Assembly: GCF_035944375.1 (NCBI RefSeq)
Contig: NZ_DASZBE010000023.1
Source: Allobosea sp035944375
GTDB taxonomy: Bacteria; Pseudomonadota; Alphaproteobacteria; Rhizobiales; Beijerinckiaceae
Reading direction: 5' to 3' (one strand)
DNA: 64,000 nucleotides
The notes beneath the pieces were generated by a model. It saw nothing but the letters and a program-made list of their open reading frames with translations. It searched no databases and was not told the DNA's origin. A program made the translations under genes and the position numbers. How positions within the stretch are numbered: position 1 is the first letter of the stretch; every line of letters begins with the position of its first letter. Of the stretch, positions 51,494 to 59,869 are shown in pieces.

Positions 51494-52284
51494 AGCATGG
51501 CCCAGCCGCCATCGACCGGCAGGTCGACGCCGGTGATCTGGCGGGAGACGTCGGAGGCGAGGAAGAGGCAGGCATTGGCCACGTCCTCATCGGTCGAGAC
51601 GCGCTTCAGCGCGTAGTCGGCGGCGTGCTTCTCGAAGGCGGCCTCCTCCGAAATGCCGAGGCGCTTGGCCATTTCGGGGACGACCTTGCCGCGGAAGCGC
51701 GGCCCGTCGACCATGCCGGGCGCGACGCAGTTGACGTTGATGCCATAGGGGCCGGCTTCGAGCGCGAAGCTCTTGGTGATGCCGCGCAGGCCCCATTTCG
51801 AGGCCGAATAGGCCATGCGCCCGGCCCGGCCGCGCATGCCGAAGGTGCCGCCGACATTGACGATCTTGCCGCCCTTCTGCGCGATCATCGCCGGCAGGCA
51901 GGCGCGCATGGTGTTGAAGCAGCCGCGCATGTTGAGATCGACGATCTCGTCGAACTCCTCCTCGGTCGTCTCCCAGCCGGTCTTGCCGATCGGCCCCGAG
52001 CCGCCGGCGACATTGACGAGGATGTCGATGCGCCCGCCATAGGCCGACAGCGTCTGCGCGATCGCGGCCTCGCAATCGCTGCCCCTGGTGATGTCGCAGG
52101 CGATGACGATGGCCTGCGCGCCATTCGCGCGGATCTCCGCCGCGACGGGCTCGATCGCGGCGGTGTCGCGGCCGATCAAGGCGAGCTTGCAGCCCTCGGC
52201 GGCAAACGCCCGGGTGACGGCGGCGCCCATGCCCTTGGCCGGGCCGGTGATGACCGCGACGCGGCCGGTGAGGTTCAGATCCAT
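51490..52284 (-). CDS. Short-chain dehydrogenase/reductase
   Basis: A 264-residue SDR. The nucleotide motif is TGPAKGMGA (Thr-Gly-x3-Gly-x-Gly), the NAG equivalent reads NVAGG, and the catalytic Ser/Tyr/Lys are in NVGGTFGMRG and YSASKWG (a Gly occupies the usual Ser position, so the catalytic serine is not obvious). The C-terminal GVDLPVDGGWAML is standard. ATG 52284 starts homology. It is the first enzyme of the cyclic-amide operon but is separated from the receptor gene by a palindromic repeat. Confidence 0.88.
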   Translation of the reverse strand: MDLNLTGRVAVITGPAKGMGAAVTRAFAAEGCKLALIGRDTAAIEPVAAEIRANGAQAIVIACDITRGSDCEAAIAQTLSAYGGRIDILVNVAGGSGPIGKTGWETTEEEFDEIVDLNMRGCFNTMRACLPAMIAQKGGKIVNVGGTFGMRGRAGRMAYSASKWGLRGITKSFALEAGPYGINVNCVAPGMVDGPRFRGKVVPEMAKRLGISEEAAFEKHAADYALKRVSTDEDVANACLFLASDVSRQITGVDLPVDGGWAML

Positions 52285-52336
52285 GCTTATGTTCTCGGCA
52301 ATCGGGCAGGTGTTCGCGGGGGCTCTTGGGTTTGCT

Positions 52337-52459
52337 GTCATTCCGGGGCGCCCCGCAGGGGCGAACCCGGAATCCACGGGCGAGGTCGCGGCCAATCCGA
52401 CCCTCAGGGTTCACCCGGTCGTGGGTTCCGGGTTCTCGCTGCGCGAGCCCCGGAATGAC
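52337..52459. repeat. Palindromic intergenic repeat (REP-like), second copy
   Basis: It runs from GTCATTCCGGGGCGCC to GAGCCCCGGAATGAC, with internal ACCCGGAATCCACGGG and GTGGGTTCCGGGTTC arms. Borders and size (123 bp) match the copy at 14607-14726. Confidence 0.8.
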
Positions 52460-52468
52460 GGGTGAGGC

Positions 52469-53521
52469 TCACCCCAGCTTGGTGACGCGGTCGGCCAGGG
52501 GCGGCAGGAAGGCGCGGCTGAAGACCTCTTCGGGAGCCGGCACGCGCGGCAGGCTGTCGGCCTCGACGACGATCGCGATCGACTTCTTGAAGCGGGCGTC
52601 GTCGATATCGCCGATGCCGATCGTGGCGACCTCGGGATGGCTCATCTCCGAGGCGAGGGTGGCGACCAGGCGCTCCTTCTCGACGACCTTGTTGATCAGC
52701 GGTTCGCGCTTCGCCACCGCCTCGATCGCGGCGTCATTGTCCTTCAGCGTGTCCTTCAGTCCGCGGTTGATCGCGCGCAGCAGGCCTTTCAGCGCGTTGG
52801 GGTTCTCGGTTGCAAGCTTGCGCGAGGCGATCATGGCGTTGGAGTAGAGATCCATCCCGTAATCGCCGAAATTGATGAAGCGGAAGTCCTTGGCCGGGTC
52901 GATGCCGACGAGCTTGGCCGAGAAGGCGATGGTGTTGACGAAGCCGAAGACACCGTCGACCTGCCCGCGCTGCAGCATCTGCTCGCGCAGATTGGGCTGC
53001 ATGTTGGTGATGGCGACCTTGGTGGCGTCGATGCCGGCGAGCTTGGCGAAGGCCGGGAAGAGCTTGAGCGCGCCATCATTGGCCGGCCCGCCGATGGTGC
53101 GGCCTTCGAGATCCTTCGGCGTCTTAATCGGCCCGTCGGCCTTGACCGCGATGGTGAAGGGCGGGCGGTTGTAGAGGGCCGAGATCGCCAGCGGCGTGGC
53201 GGCGCCCGGCTGGCTGCGCGCGACGAGCTGGATCAGCGCGTTGATGTCGCCGAAGCCGATGTCGTAGGAGCCCGAGGCGACCGCCCCGACCGCGGCGCCG
53301 GAGCCGTTGCCCTGGTCCATGACGATCTCGAGCCCTTCCTCGCGGAAGTAGCCGCGGTCATCGGCCAGGAAGAACCAGCCCTGCGGGCCCTGGTAGCGCC
53401 AGTTCAGGATCATTTTCAGGCGGGTGGGGGCCTGCGCCAGCGCCGGCCGCGGCAGGGCGGAGGCCAGTGCGGCGGCACCGGCCGCGAGGCTGAAACGGCG
53501 TCGGCTGATCGCGTGCGTCAT
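52469..53521 (-). CDS. ABC transporter substrate-binding protein, NMT1/THI5-like (ThiY/SsuA group), Tat-exported
   Basis: A 350-residue receptor with a twin-arginine signal (SRRRFSLAAGAAALASALP). RLKMILNWRYQGPQGWFFLADDRGYF and YFREEGLEIVMDQGNGSGAA are typical of the NMT1 domain that binds pyrimidine precursors, riboflavin-type compounds or similar. It is upstream of the SDR/amidohydrolase/ABC genes on the same strand and divergent from a LysR gene. The ligand is probably the cyclic amide degraded by the operon; this is inference. Confidence 0.9.
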   Translation of the reverse strand: MTHAISRRRFSLAAGAAALASALPRPALAQAPTRLKMILNWRYQGPQGWFFLADDRGYFREEGLEIVMDQGNGSGAAVGAVASGSYDIGFGDINALIQLVARSQPGAATPLAISALYNRPPFTIAVKADGPIKTPKDLEGRTIGGPANDGALKLFPAFAKLAGIDATKVAITNMQPNLREQMLQRGQVDGVFGFVNTIAFSAKLVGIDPAKDFRFINFGDYGMDLYSNAMIASRKLATENPNALKGLLRAINRGLKDTLKDNDAAIEAVAKREPLINKVVEKERLVATLASEMSHPEVATIGIGDIDDARFKKSIAIVVEADSLPRVPAPEEVFSRAFLPPLADRVTKLG

Positions 53522-53648
53522 GCGAACTCTCCCATCGCGGCCCTGTGCCGCGGCCATGGGAGAAGCCTAGGACGGCTTGACCGATGCCGTCTTGTGCTGA
53601 CTTCTTGCATGATCTGTTCGTAAAACGCATCACTCAAAGGGCCGCGCC

Positions 53649-54572
53649 ATGAGGCATCTGCGCCTGCTGAACTATATCGACGAGGTCGCGCGGGTGGGTT
53701 CGATCCGCAAGGCGGCGGAGCGGCTCAACATCACCGCCTCGGCGCTGAACCGGCGCGTGCAGGACGTCGAGGACGAACTCGGCACCAAGATCTTCGAGCG
53801 GCTGCCGCGCGGGGTGCGATTGAATGCAGCCGGCGAGCTGCTGATCCGGCACATCCGCAGCCAGCTCGCCGATATGGGCCGGGTGCGCTCGCAAATCGAG
53901 GACCTCTCGGGGTTCCGGCGCGGCACGGTCGCGATCGCCTGCAGCCATGCGCTCGCGCATGATTTCCTGCCGGTCGAGATCGCCGCCTATCGCAGCGCGT
54001 TTCCGCTCGTCGAGTTCGACGTGCGCGTCGCCAGCCATGGCGAGGCCCTGCGGGCGCTGGCGGGCTACGAGGTCGATCTCGCTTTGATCTTCCGGCTCGA
54101 CACCAGCATCGGCTTCCAGATCATCGCGTCGGCCGAGCAGCGCCTCGTCGCGATCATGCGGCAGGACCATCCCCTCGCGAAGGAGGGCAGCATCCGCCTG
54201 CGGGAGTGCAGCGGCTACCCGCTGGCGCTGCCCGATCGCAGCTATGGCGGGCGTCAGCTGCTCGACCAGGCCGTCGCCAGGAGCTCGTTCAAGCTCGTCC
54301 CGGTGATCGAATCGAACTCCTTCGAGTTCCTGCGCAACTATGTCCGGCTGGAGGACGCGATCACGTTCCAGATCGAGATCGGCGCCCCCGCCAGCCTGAA
54401 ACATCGCGACGGTCTGATCTCGCGCCCGATCGACGAGCGCGACATTCAGCCGGCCCGCTTCGCGATGGGCCAGCTCCACGGCCGGCCGCTGCCCGTGGCT
54501 GCCGCGAAATTCGCCGAACAGCTCGCCGCGCGCCTCGAGACCGGCCGGTCTAGAGCCATTTCGGAACGGTGA
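53649..54572 (+). CDS. LysR-family regulator
   Basis: A 307-residue regulator. The helix-turn-helix is MRHLRLLNYIDEVARVGSIR with KAAERLNITASALNRRVQDVE; the effector domain follows from about residue 90. It is divergent from the NMT1-type receptor gene across 127 bp and is the likely regulator of the cyclic-amide operon. Its 3' end overlaps the convergent LOG gene by 23 bp. Confidence 0.9.
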   Translation: MRHLRLLNYIDEVARVGSIRKAAERLNITASALNRRVQDVEDELGTKIFERLPRGVRLNAAGELLIRHIRSQLADMGRVRSQIEDLSGFRRGTVAIACSHALAHDFLPVEIAAYRSAFPLVEFDVRVASHGEALRALAGYEVDLALIFRLDTSIGFQIIASAEQRLVAIMRQDHPLAKEGSIRLRECSGYPLALPDRSYGGRQLLDQAVARSSFKLVPVIESNSFEFLRNYVRLEDAITFQIEIGAPASLKHRDGLISRPIDERDIQPARFAMGQLHGRPLPVAAAKFAEQLAARLETGRSRAISER

Positions 54573-55128
54573 CGCGCTCGAAGGCGACGAGCCCGTCGAT
54601 CAGCCGGGCCGGATCGGGTTCGACGACGATGCCCTGCCGGTGGGCCGGCGGCAAAAAACCCTGGGCGATCATGTGGTCGATGAAGCCCATGAAGGGCTGG
54701 TAGTAGCCGGCGATGTCGAACAGCCCGGCCGGCTTGTCGAGATCGCCGAGCTGGTTGAGCGTCCAGGCCTCCATGAACTCCTCGAGCGTTCCGATGCCGC
54801 CGGGCATGGCGATGAAGCCGTCGGCGAGTTCGGCCATGCGCTCCTTGCGCGCGCGCATGCCGTCGACGATCTCGTGCCGGGTCAGCCCTTCGTGGAGATG
54901 GCCGAGATCGGCGAGGCGGCGGGTGATGACGCCGTGGACCGCCCCGCCCTGCGCGAGCACGGCATCGGCGACGACGCCCATCAGCCCCTTATGCGTGCCA
55001 CCATAGATCAGCGTCAGCCCGCGCCGGCCGATCTCGGCCCCGAGCCGCGCCGCGCCCTCGCGATAGGCCTCGCCCAGCCCCGTGTTCGAGCCGCAGAACA
55101 GGGCGATGGCTTTCAGGTCTCTCGACAT
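54550..55128 (-). CDS. LOG-family protein (TIGR00730, cytokinin riboside 5'-monophosphate phosphoribohydrolase-like)
   Basis: A 192-residue Rossmann-fold protein with the LOG signature PGGIGTLEEFMEAWTLNQLG and MRARKERMAELADGFI just before it, plus the N-terminal IALFCGSNTGLGEAYREGA and LIYGGTHKGLMGVVADAVL. Members release adenine-type bases from nucleoside monophosphates; in bacteria this is often nucleotide clearance rather than hormone synthesis. ATG 55128 starts homology. It is unrelated to its neighbours and convergent with the LysR gene. Confidence 0.92.
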   Translation of the reverse strand: MSRDLKAIALFCGSNTGLGEAYREGAARLGAEIGRRGLTLIYGGTHKGLMGVVADAVLAQGGAVHGVITRRLADLGHLHEGLTRHEIVDGMRARKERMAELADGFIAMPGGIGTLEEFMEAWTLNQLGDLDKPAGLFDIAGYYQPFMGFIDHMIAQGFLPPAHRQGIVVEPDPARLIDGLVAFERVTVPKWL

Positions 55129-55281
55129 CGGCAGGGCTTCCTCGGATCGGGCGGACAGGACTGGCCCATGAAGGCAACCGGGCCAGGAAGGCAAGCGGGC
55201 GCAGCCGAGGGGCGCGTTATTTGCACTCGACAGTCCCTCCGGCCGCGGACCATCCTGCGGCCACGCCGCGCGGGAGCGATC

Positions 55282-56223
55282 ATGACCCACCATCTCAAGG
55301 CTTCGCCCGAGACCTGCCACTGGGGCTATTTCGATGCCCGCGTACCGCCCGCGCTGACCATCGCCAGCGGCGAGAGCGTCACGATCGAATCCGTCAGCGG
55401 CACGGTCGAGACCCTCCCGCCCGCCGGCTTCCACGTTCCGCCCGAGTTGCACGCGATCCATGCGGCGCAGAAGGGCCTGCCCTTCGGCCCGCATATCCTG
55501 ACCGGCGCGGTCGCGGTCGAGGGCGCCTGGCCGGGAGACGTGCTGCAGATCGACATCGAGGCGGTCTCGCTGCGGCAGGACTGGGGCTACAACCTCAACC
55601 GGCCGCTCGCGGGCACGCTGCCGGACGATTTTCCGCATTTCCACATGATGAACATCCCGCTCGACAAGGCGCGGATGGTCGGCACCCTGCCCTGGGGGCT
55701 GGAGCTGCCGCTGTCGCCCTTCTTCGGCGTGATGGGCGTGGCGCCGCCGCTGGAATGGGGGCGCTGCACCTCGATCATTCCGCGCGCCTTCGGCGGCAAT
55801 CTCGACAACAAGGAGCTGGTGGCCGGCACGACGCTCTATCTGCCCGTCTTCGTGCCGGGCGCGCTGTTTTCGGTCGGCGACGGCCATGGTGTGCAGGGCG
55901 ATGGCGAGGTCAACGTCACCGCGATCGAGACCGCCCTGTCGGGCACCTTCCGCCTGACGGTGCGCAAGGATCTGAAGTTCAGCTATCCGCGGGCCGAGAC
56001 GCCGACCCATGTCATCACCTGCGGCATGGACCCGGATCTCGACCGCTGCGCCGAGAAGGCGCTGCGCGACATGATCGTGCTGATCGTCGAGCGCACCGGG
56101 ATCACCCGCGAACAGGCCTATGCGCTCTGCTCGATGGCCGCCGACCTGCGCGTCACCCAGACGGTGAACCAGCACAAGGGCGTGCACTGCATGCTGAGAA
56201 AGAGCCTGCTCGAGCGGCGCTGA
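55282..56223 (+). CDS. Acetamidase/formamidase family protein
   Basis: A 313-residue amidase of the FmdA/AmdA group. Signatures are CHWGYFDARVPPALTIASGE, GDVLQIDIEAVSLRQDWGYN, PFFGVMGVAPP, RAFGGNLDNKEL and GDGHGVQGDGEVNVTAIE. It hydrolyses short amides to ammonia and acid. No signal peptide. It sits close to the cyclic-amide operon and may act on an amide released by it, though it is transcribed separately. Confidence 0.92.
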   Translation: MTHHLKASPETCHWGYFDARVPPALTIASGESVTIESVSGTVETLPPAGFHVPPELHAIHAAQKGLPFGPHILTGAVAVEGAWPGDVLQIDIEAVSLRQDWGYNLNRPLAGTLPDDFPHFHMMNIPLDKARMVGTLPWGLELPLSPFFGVMGVAPPLEWGRCTSIIPRAFGGNLDNKELVAGTTLYLPVFVPGALFSVGDGHGVQGDGEVNVTAIETALSGTFRLTVRKDLKFSYPRAETPTHVITCGMDPDLDRCAEKALRDMIVLIVERTGITREQAYALCSMAADLRVTQTVNQHKGVHCMLRKSLLERR

Positions 56224-56239
56224 CCGTCCGAACGACGAC

Positions 56240-56262
56240 AGCCCCGCCCGAGGGGCGAGGCT
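56240..56262. terminator. Candidate bidirectional terminator between convergent genes
   Basis: AGCCCCGCCC-GAG-GGGCGAGGCT forms a stem with one C/A mismatch, located between the stops of the amidase (56223) and mucR (56329). No clear U-tract on either side. Confidence 0.35.
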
Positions 56263-56328
56263 GCGATTCGAGGCCGTGGGCGCCGGCTCGTCGCGCGCGA
56301 ACGGGCCGGCATTGCCGACGGGTGGCGA

Positions 56329-56781
56329 TCAGGCCTTGGCGCGAGGGGCGCGCTTGGCCTTGGCGGCCGGAGCGGCTGTCGCGGCTGCCTTGCGGCCCAG
56401 GCCCATCGACTTGGCGAGCGCCGAGCGCGCTTCGGCATAGGCCGGCGCGACCATCGGATAATCGGCCGGCAGGCCCCACTTGGCACGGTACTGCTCGGGA
56501 GTGAGATCGTATTTGCTGCTGAGATGGCGCTTCAAGGATTTGAAGGACTTGCCGTCTTCCAGGCAGATGATCGCCTCGGGCGTGACCGACTTGCGGATCG
56601 GCACGGCCGGCACCAGCGGCGCGGCCGGCGGGGGCTCCGGCTCACCGCCCAGCTTGGCAAGTGACGCATGGACACTCGCGATGAGTTCGGCGAGGTCGCC
56701 GCGCGGGACATTATTGCGGGCGACATAGGCTGAGACGATCGAGGTCGTCAGATCGAGCAGCTCTTCGTTATTATCTGCCAT
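56329..56781 (-). CDS. mucR: MucR/Ros-family transcriptional regulator
   Basis: A 150-residue zinc-finger-type regulator typical of Hyphomicrobiales. The core reads AIICLEDGKSFKSLKRHLSS, KYDLTPEQYRAKWGLPADYP, which aligns with MucR, but the second histidine usually found as RTHYNMTP is here SSKYDLTP, so only one Cys and one His of the C2H2 site are evident. An N-terminal helical oligomerisation part (LLDLTTSIVSAYVARNNVP) and a Lys/Ala/Arg-rich tail are present. MucR proteins bind AT-rich promoters and control motility, exopolysaccharide and cell cycle. GGAG lies 8 bp before the ATG. It is beside the che operon on the same strand. Confidence 0.9.
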   Translation of the reverse strand: MADNNEELLDLTTSIVSAYVARNNVPRGDLAELIASVHASLAKLGGEPEPPPAAPLVPAVPIRKSVTPEAIICLEDGKSFKSLKRHLSSKYDLTPEQYRAKWGLPADYPMVAPAYAEARSALAKSMGLGRKAAATAAPAAKAKRAPRAKA

Positions 56782-56979
56782 GGGGCGCTCCGATCGCAGG
56801 TAGAGGGTGGAAATGCTGTGAGAACAGATTCGGCCATAGGACGAAGACAAAGCGTTGTCTATCCGCGATTGAACGAAATCTAACCGAAAAGGTTGCCAAG
56901 CCCCTTCCGTGTCGCGAGAAAGTTGGGGATATGCACGCGCCGCGTGCAGTCTCATCGCTCGAAACAGGGTACGGCGCGC

Positions 56980-58773
56980 TCAGAACAGGAAGTCGTCGAC
57001 ATCGCCCTGCGCCGGTGCGGCGACGGTCACGGACACCGCCGCTCCGGCCACCGCCGGCAGCAGCGCGGCAACGATCGCCTGATGGATCGTGCGCTCGCCG
57101 ACCATCGTGTAATTGGGCCAGACCTGGTCGTCGATGAGCTCCCGTACCGCTGCGGCCGCAGCCGGCTCGTCCGGCATCTGCGCCGTATCGCAGGAGCGCT
57201 CGAGTTCGGCGGCGCCCGAAGCGATCAGGTCGCTCATCGCACCGGCGTTCGAGAAGGACAGGCGCGCCTGGGCGACGACCGAGGCGAAGCCCCCGCCCTC
57301 CCGGGTGAGCTGGTCGAGGGCGGAACCCAGCCGGTCGCCGGCTCCGCGCATGGCCGCGAGCGAGGTCCCCATCGCTTCGTTCAGCGCCGCGAAATGGGCT
57401 GCGTCGAGCCCTCCGCCCTGCTTCAGCCCGCCCGAGGCCTGCTGCATCTGCGCGAAGGTCGGCGTGAGTTGCGCGGCATCGGCCGCGACCTGGTCGGCCG
57501 CGACCTTGAGCTCCTGGGCGATGACGACGAGGCTGCGGCCGCCGGTGCCGATGCGAGCCGCCCGAAGACCGGCATTCATGCCGATCAGGACGATGCTCGA
57601 CACCGTGCCCGCCAGCGCCGCCACGGTCTGCTGGCAGGTTTCCAAAACCGTCGAGAGGGCCGCGGTCACCCGGTCGACGCCGGCGCGCGCGCGATCGCAT
57701 TTGGCGAGCAGATCGGAGGCCTCGGCCAGATCCGCCTCGAGGTCGGCCAGGAAGGAGCCGGACTTGGCTCCGTCGCCCTGATAGAGCGAACGCACCAGAT
57801 CGAGCAGGCCGGCGGTGTCTCCGGCCAGCACGGCCAGCGCGGCCTCGATCGAGTCGGCGTCCTGGGCCAGGATCTGCGCGCTCTCCTGAAGCTGGGCGGC
57901 TTCGAGGCGGCGCAGCACGGTGTCGGCGACCCGGCGCGCCTCGGCGTCCAGGCCGGCACCGGGGCCCGTGCCCGTCGCGACGGCGGAGAGCAGGCGCAGG
58001 GCCTTGATCGCGTGTTCGAGCTGCTGGCGGATGCTGTCGCCCGATTGCAGGGCGATGATGGCGCCGCCGGCCGCCATGGCGATCTTGCCAGAGTGGGTCG
58101 CGGCGTCGCTCGTCAGCACGACCCCGCGCTGCTGGCGCGCCGCCACCTCGGCGAGCGTCTGCTCCAGCTTGTCGGCGAGGCCCGCCAGGGCGAGCCCGTA
58201 ATGCCCCTCGAAATCGCGCTGCGCCTCCAGCGCCGAGCCGAGCAGCACGCTGAGATGGTCGTGGTCGCGGGCACAGTTCTGGATGGTGCGCTGGGCCTGC
58301 GTCGTCAGGGCGACGATCTCGCTGGTAAAGTCGCCGAAGTCGCGGCCAGCGGCCTGCACCGAGACCGCCTCGATGCGGGCGCTGCGGGCCAAGATCGTGA
58401 TCAGCCGCATGTGCTCGAGCAGGCGTTCGAGCGCCTGGGACGCATCCATGCTGTGGAGCGCGAGTTCCTGCAGCACGCCGGTCTCGTGGCGCAGCCCGTG
58501 ATTGATGGCCCGCAGTTCGCCCGCCATTGTCGAGAGCGTGGTGCCGGCCTGGGCGATATCGTCGCCCGCCAGTTCGGCCGACAGCGTCGAGAGGCGTTCC
58601 TTCAGCCCCTCGAAGAGGCTCAGGCCCTCCCCGAGCTGCCCGCCCGCCCGGGCAAAGGTGACGTCGATCTCGCGGGCCGCGCCCTCGAGCGCCTGAATGA
58701 TCCGCGGCAGGGCGGTGTCGTGCGCCGTCATCGTCATGCCCCCGCCACCACTCAACTCCAACGCCACACGCAT
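56980..58773 (-). CDS. Soluble MCP-like coiled-coil chemotaxis protein with CheZ-like motifs
   Basis: A 597-residue, mostly helical protein without membrane segments. Two degenerate MCP hairpin-tip repeats are visible: residues 122-165 (ITILARSARIEAVSVQAAGR, DFGDFTSEIVAL) and 393-430 (SSIVLIGMNAGLRAARIGTG, GRSLVVIAQELK), compare LLALNAAVEAARAGEHGKGF in the MCP at 61304. Between them ALQSGDSIRQQLEH (241-254) contains Asp246-x3-Gln250, the same spacing as the Asp143/Gln147 catalytic pair of E. coli CheZ. The C-terminus DVDDFLF resembles the CheY-binding VDDLLDSLGF tail of CheZ. It starts 10 bp after cheB. I infer a role in CheY control or scaffolding; enzyme activity is unproven. Confidence 0.7.
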   Translation of the reverse strand: MRVALELSGGGGMTMTAHDTALPRIIQALEGAAREIDVTFARAGGQLGEGLSLFEGLKERLSTLSAELAGDDIAQAGTTLSTMAGELRAINHGLRHETGVLQELALHSMDASQALERLLEHMRLITILARSARIEAVSVQAAGRDFGDFTSEIVALTTQAQRTIQNCARDHDHLSVLLGSALEAQRDFEGHYGLALAGLADKLEQTLAEVAARQQRGVVLTSDAATHSGKIAMAAGGAIIALQSGDSIRQQLEHAIKALRLLSAVATGTGPGAGLDAEARRVADTVLRRLEAAQLQESAQILAQDADSIEAALAVLAGDTAGLLDLVRSLYQGDGAKSGSFLADLEADLAEASDLLAKCDRARAGVDRVTAALSTVLETCQQTVAALAGTVSSIVLIGMNAGLRAARIGTGGRSLVVIAQELKVAADQVAADAAQLTPTFAQMQQASGGLKQGGGLDAAHFAALNEAMGTSLAAMRGAGDRLGSALDQLTREGGGFASVVAQARLSFSNAGAMSDLIASGAAELERSCDTAQMPDEPAAAAAVRELIDDQVWPNYTMVGERTIHQAIVAALLPAVAGAAVSVTVAAPAQGDVDDFLF

Positions 58774-58783
58774 GGAAATCCCC

Positions 58784-59869
58784 TCAGCCCGGCCCGCCCG
58801 TGGCCTGCGGCCAGGCCATGATCTCCTGCGGTACACGAGAGAGCTTGACGATCCGTTCCGCCGCGCCGAGGTCGATGGCTTCCTTCGGCATGCCGAAGAC
58901 GACGCAGCTCTCGGCGTCCTGCGCCAGGGTGCGGCAACCGGCCTTGCGCATCTCCAGCAGGCCACGAGCGCCGTCGTCACCCATGCCGGTCATGATGATG
59001 CCGAGCGCATTGGCGCCGGCATATTGCGCGGCCGAGCGGAACAGCACGTCGACCGAGGGGCGGTGACGCGAGACATGCGGCCCGTCCTTGATGGCGACGC
59101 GGTATTGCTGGCCGACGCGCTGGAGCAGCATGTGGCGGTTGCCCGGCGCGATCAGGACACGGCCGGTCGAGACCTCGTCGCCATCCTCGGCTTCCTTGAT
59201 CTCCATGGCGCAGAGGCCGTTCAGCCGTCTGGCGAAGGCGAGGGTGAACTTCTCGGGCATGTGCTGGACGATCGCGATGCCCGGGCAGTTGGCCGGGAGT
59301 TGCTCCAGCACCTCGCGCAGCGTCTCGGTACCGCCGGTGGAAATGCCGATGCAGACGATCTTGTCGGTCGAATGCCGCACGCGGCCGAGCACCGGCGGCG
59401 GCAGGATGGCATCCGCCGTCAGTTTCTTTTCAATCTGCATGCGCGGCTCGCGCGGGCGCAGCTTCGCCTGGGCGGCGGCGCGCACGGCGTGGCGCAGGCG
59501 GTCGGCCGTCTCCATCAGGGCCGCGCGGGTGTCGATCCGCGGCTTTGGCAGCACATCGACCGCGCCGGCCTCGAGCGCATCGAACAGGGCGCGCGACCCG
59601 GCCTCGGTCAGGGTCGAGCAGATGATCACCGGGATCGGGCGCTGCGCCATGATCTTGCGCAGGAAGGTCAGCCCGTCCATGCCGGGCATCTCGATGTCGA
59701 GGATCATGACGTCGGGCAATTCGGTCTGCAGGCGCCGTGCGGCGGCGAAAGCATCGGCCGCCGTGCCCATGACCTCCATCCCGGGATCCTCGGTGAGGAT
59801 CGTCGTGAGCACCTGCCGCACCGAGGCGGAATCGTCGACGATGAGGACGCGGATCGGCTTCCGGTTCAT
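58784..59869 (-). CDS. cheB: CheB, chemotaxis response regulator protein-glutamate methylesterase
   Basis: A 361-residue protein. The N-terminal receiver domain has VLIVDDSASVRQVL, the phospho-acceptor Asp in VMILDIEMPGMDGL and the conserved Lys in DVLPKP. The C-terminal esterase has its serine in CIGISTGGTETL, histidine in IVQHMPEKFT and aspartate in MTGMGDDGARG. It removes methyl groups from the MCPs when phosphorylated. ATG 59869 overlaps the cheR stop (ATGA). Confidence 0.96.
   Translation of the reverse strand: MNRKPIRVLIVDDSASVRQVLTTILTEDPGMEVMGTAADAFAAARRLQTELPDVMILDIEMPGMDGLTFLRKIMAQRPIPVIICSTLTEAGSRALFDALEAGAVDVLPKPRIDTRAALMETADRLRHAVRAAAQAKLRPREPRMQIEKKLTADAILPPPVLGRVRHSTDKIVCIGISTGGTETLREVLEQLPANCPGIAIVQHMPEKFTLAFARRLNGLCAMEIKEAEDGDEVSTGRVLIAPGNRHMLLQRVGQQYRVAIKDGPHVSRHRPSVDVLFRSAAQYAGANALGIIMTGMGDDGARGLLEMRKAGCRTLAQDAESCVVFGMPKEAIDLGAAERIVKLSRVPQEIMAWPQATGGPG

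Noticed and set aside
56260..56300. A GATTCGAG stretch reminiscent of a tRNA T-loop
   Set aside because: No matching acceptor, D or anticodon arms can be drawn around it; no tRNA was found in any intergenic region.
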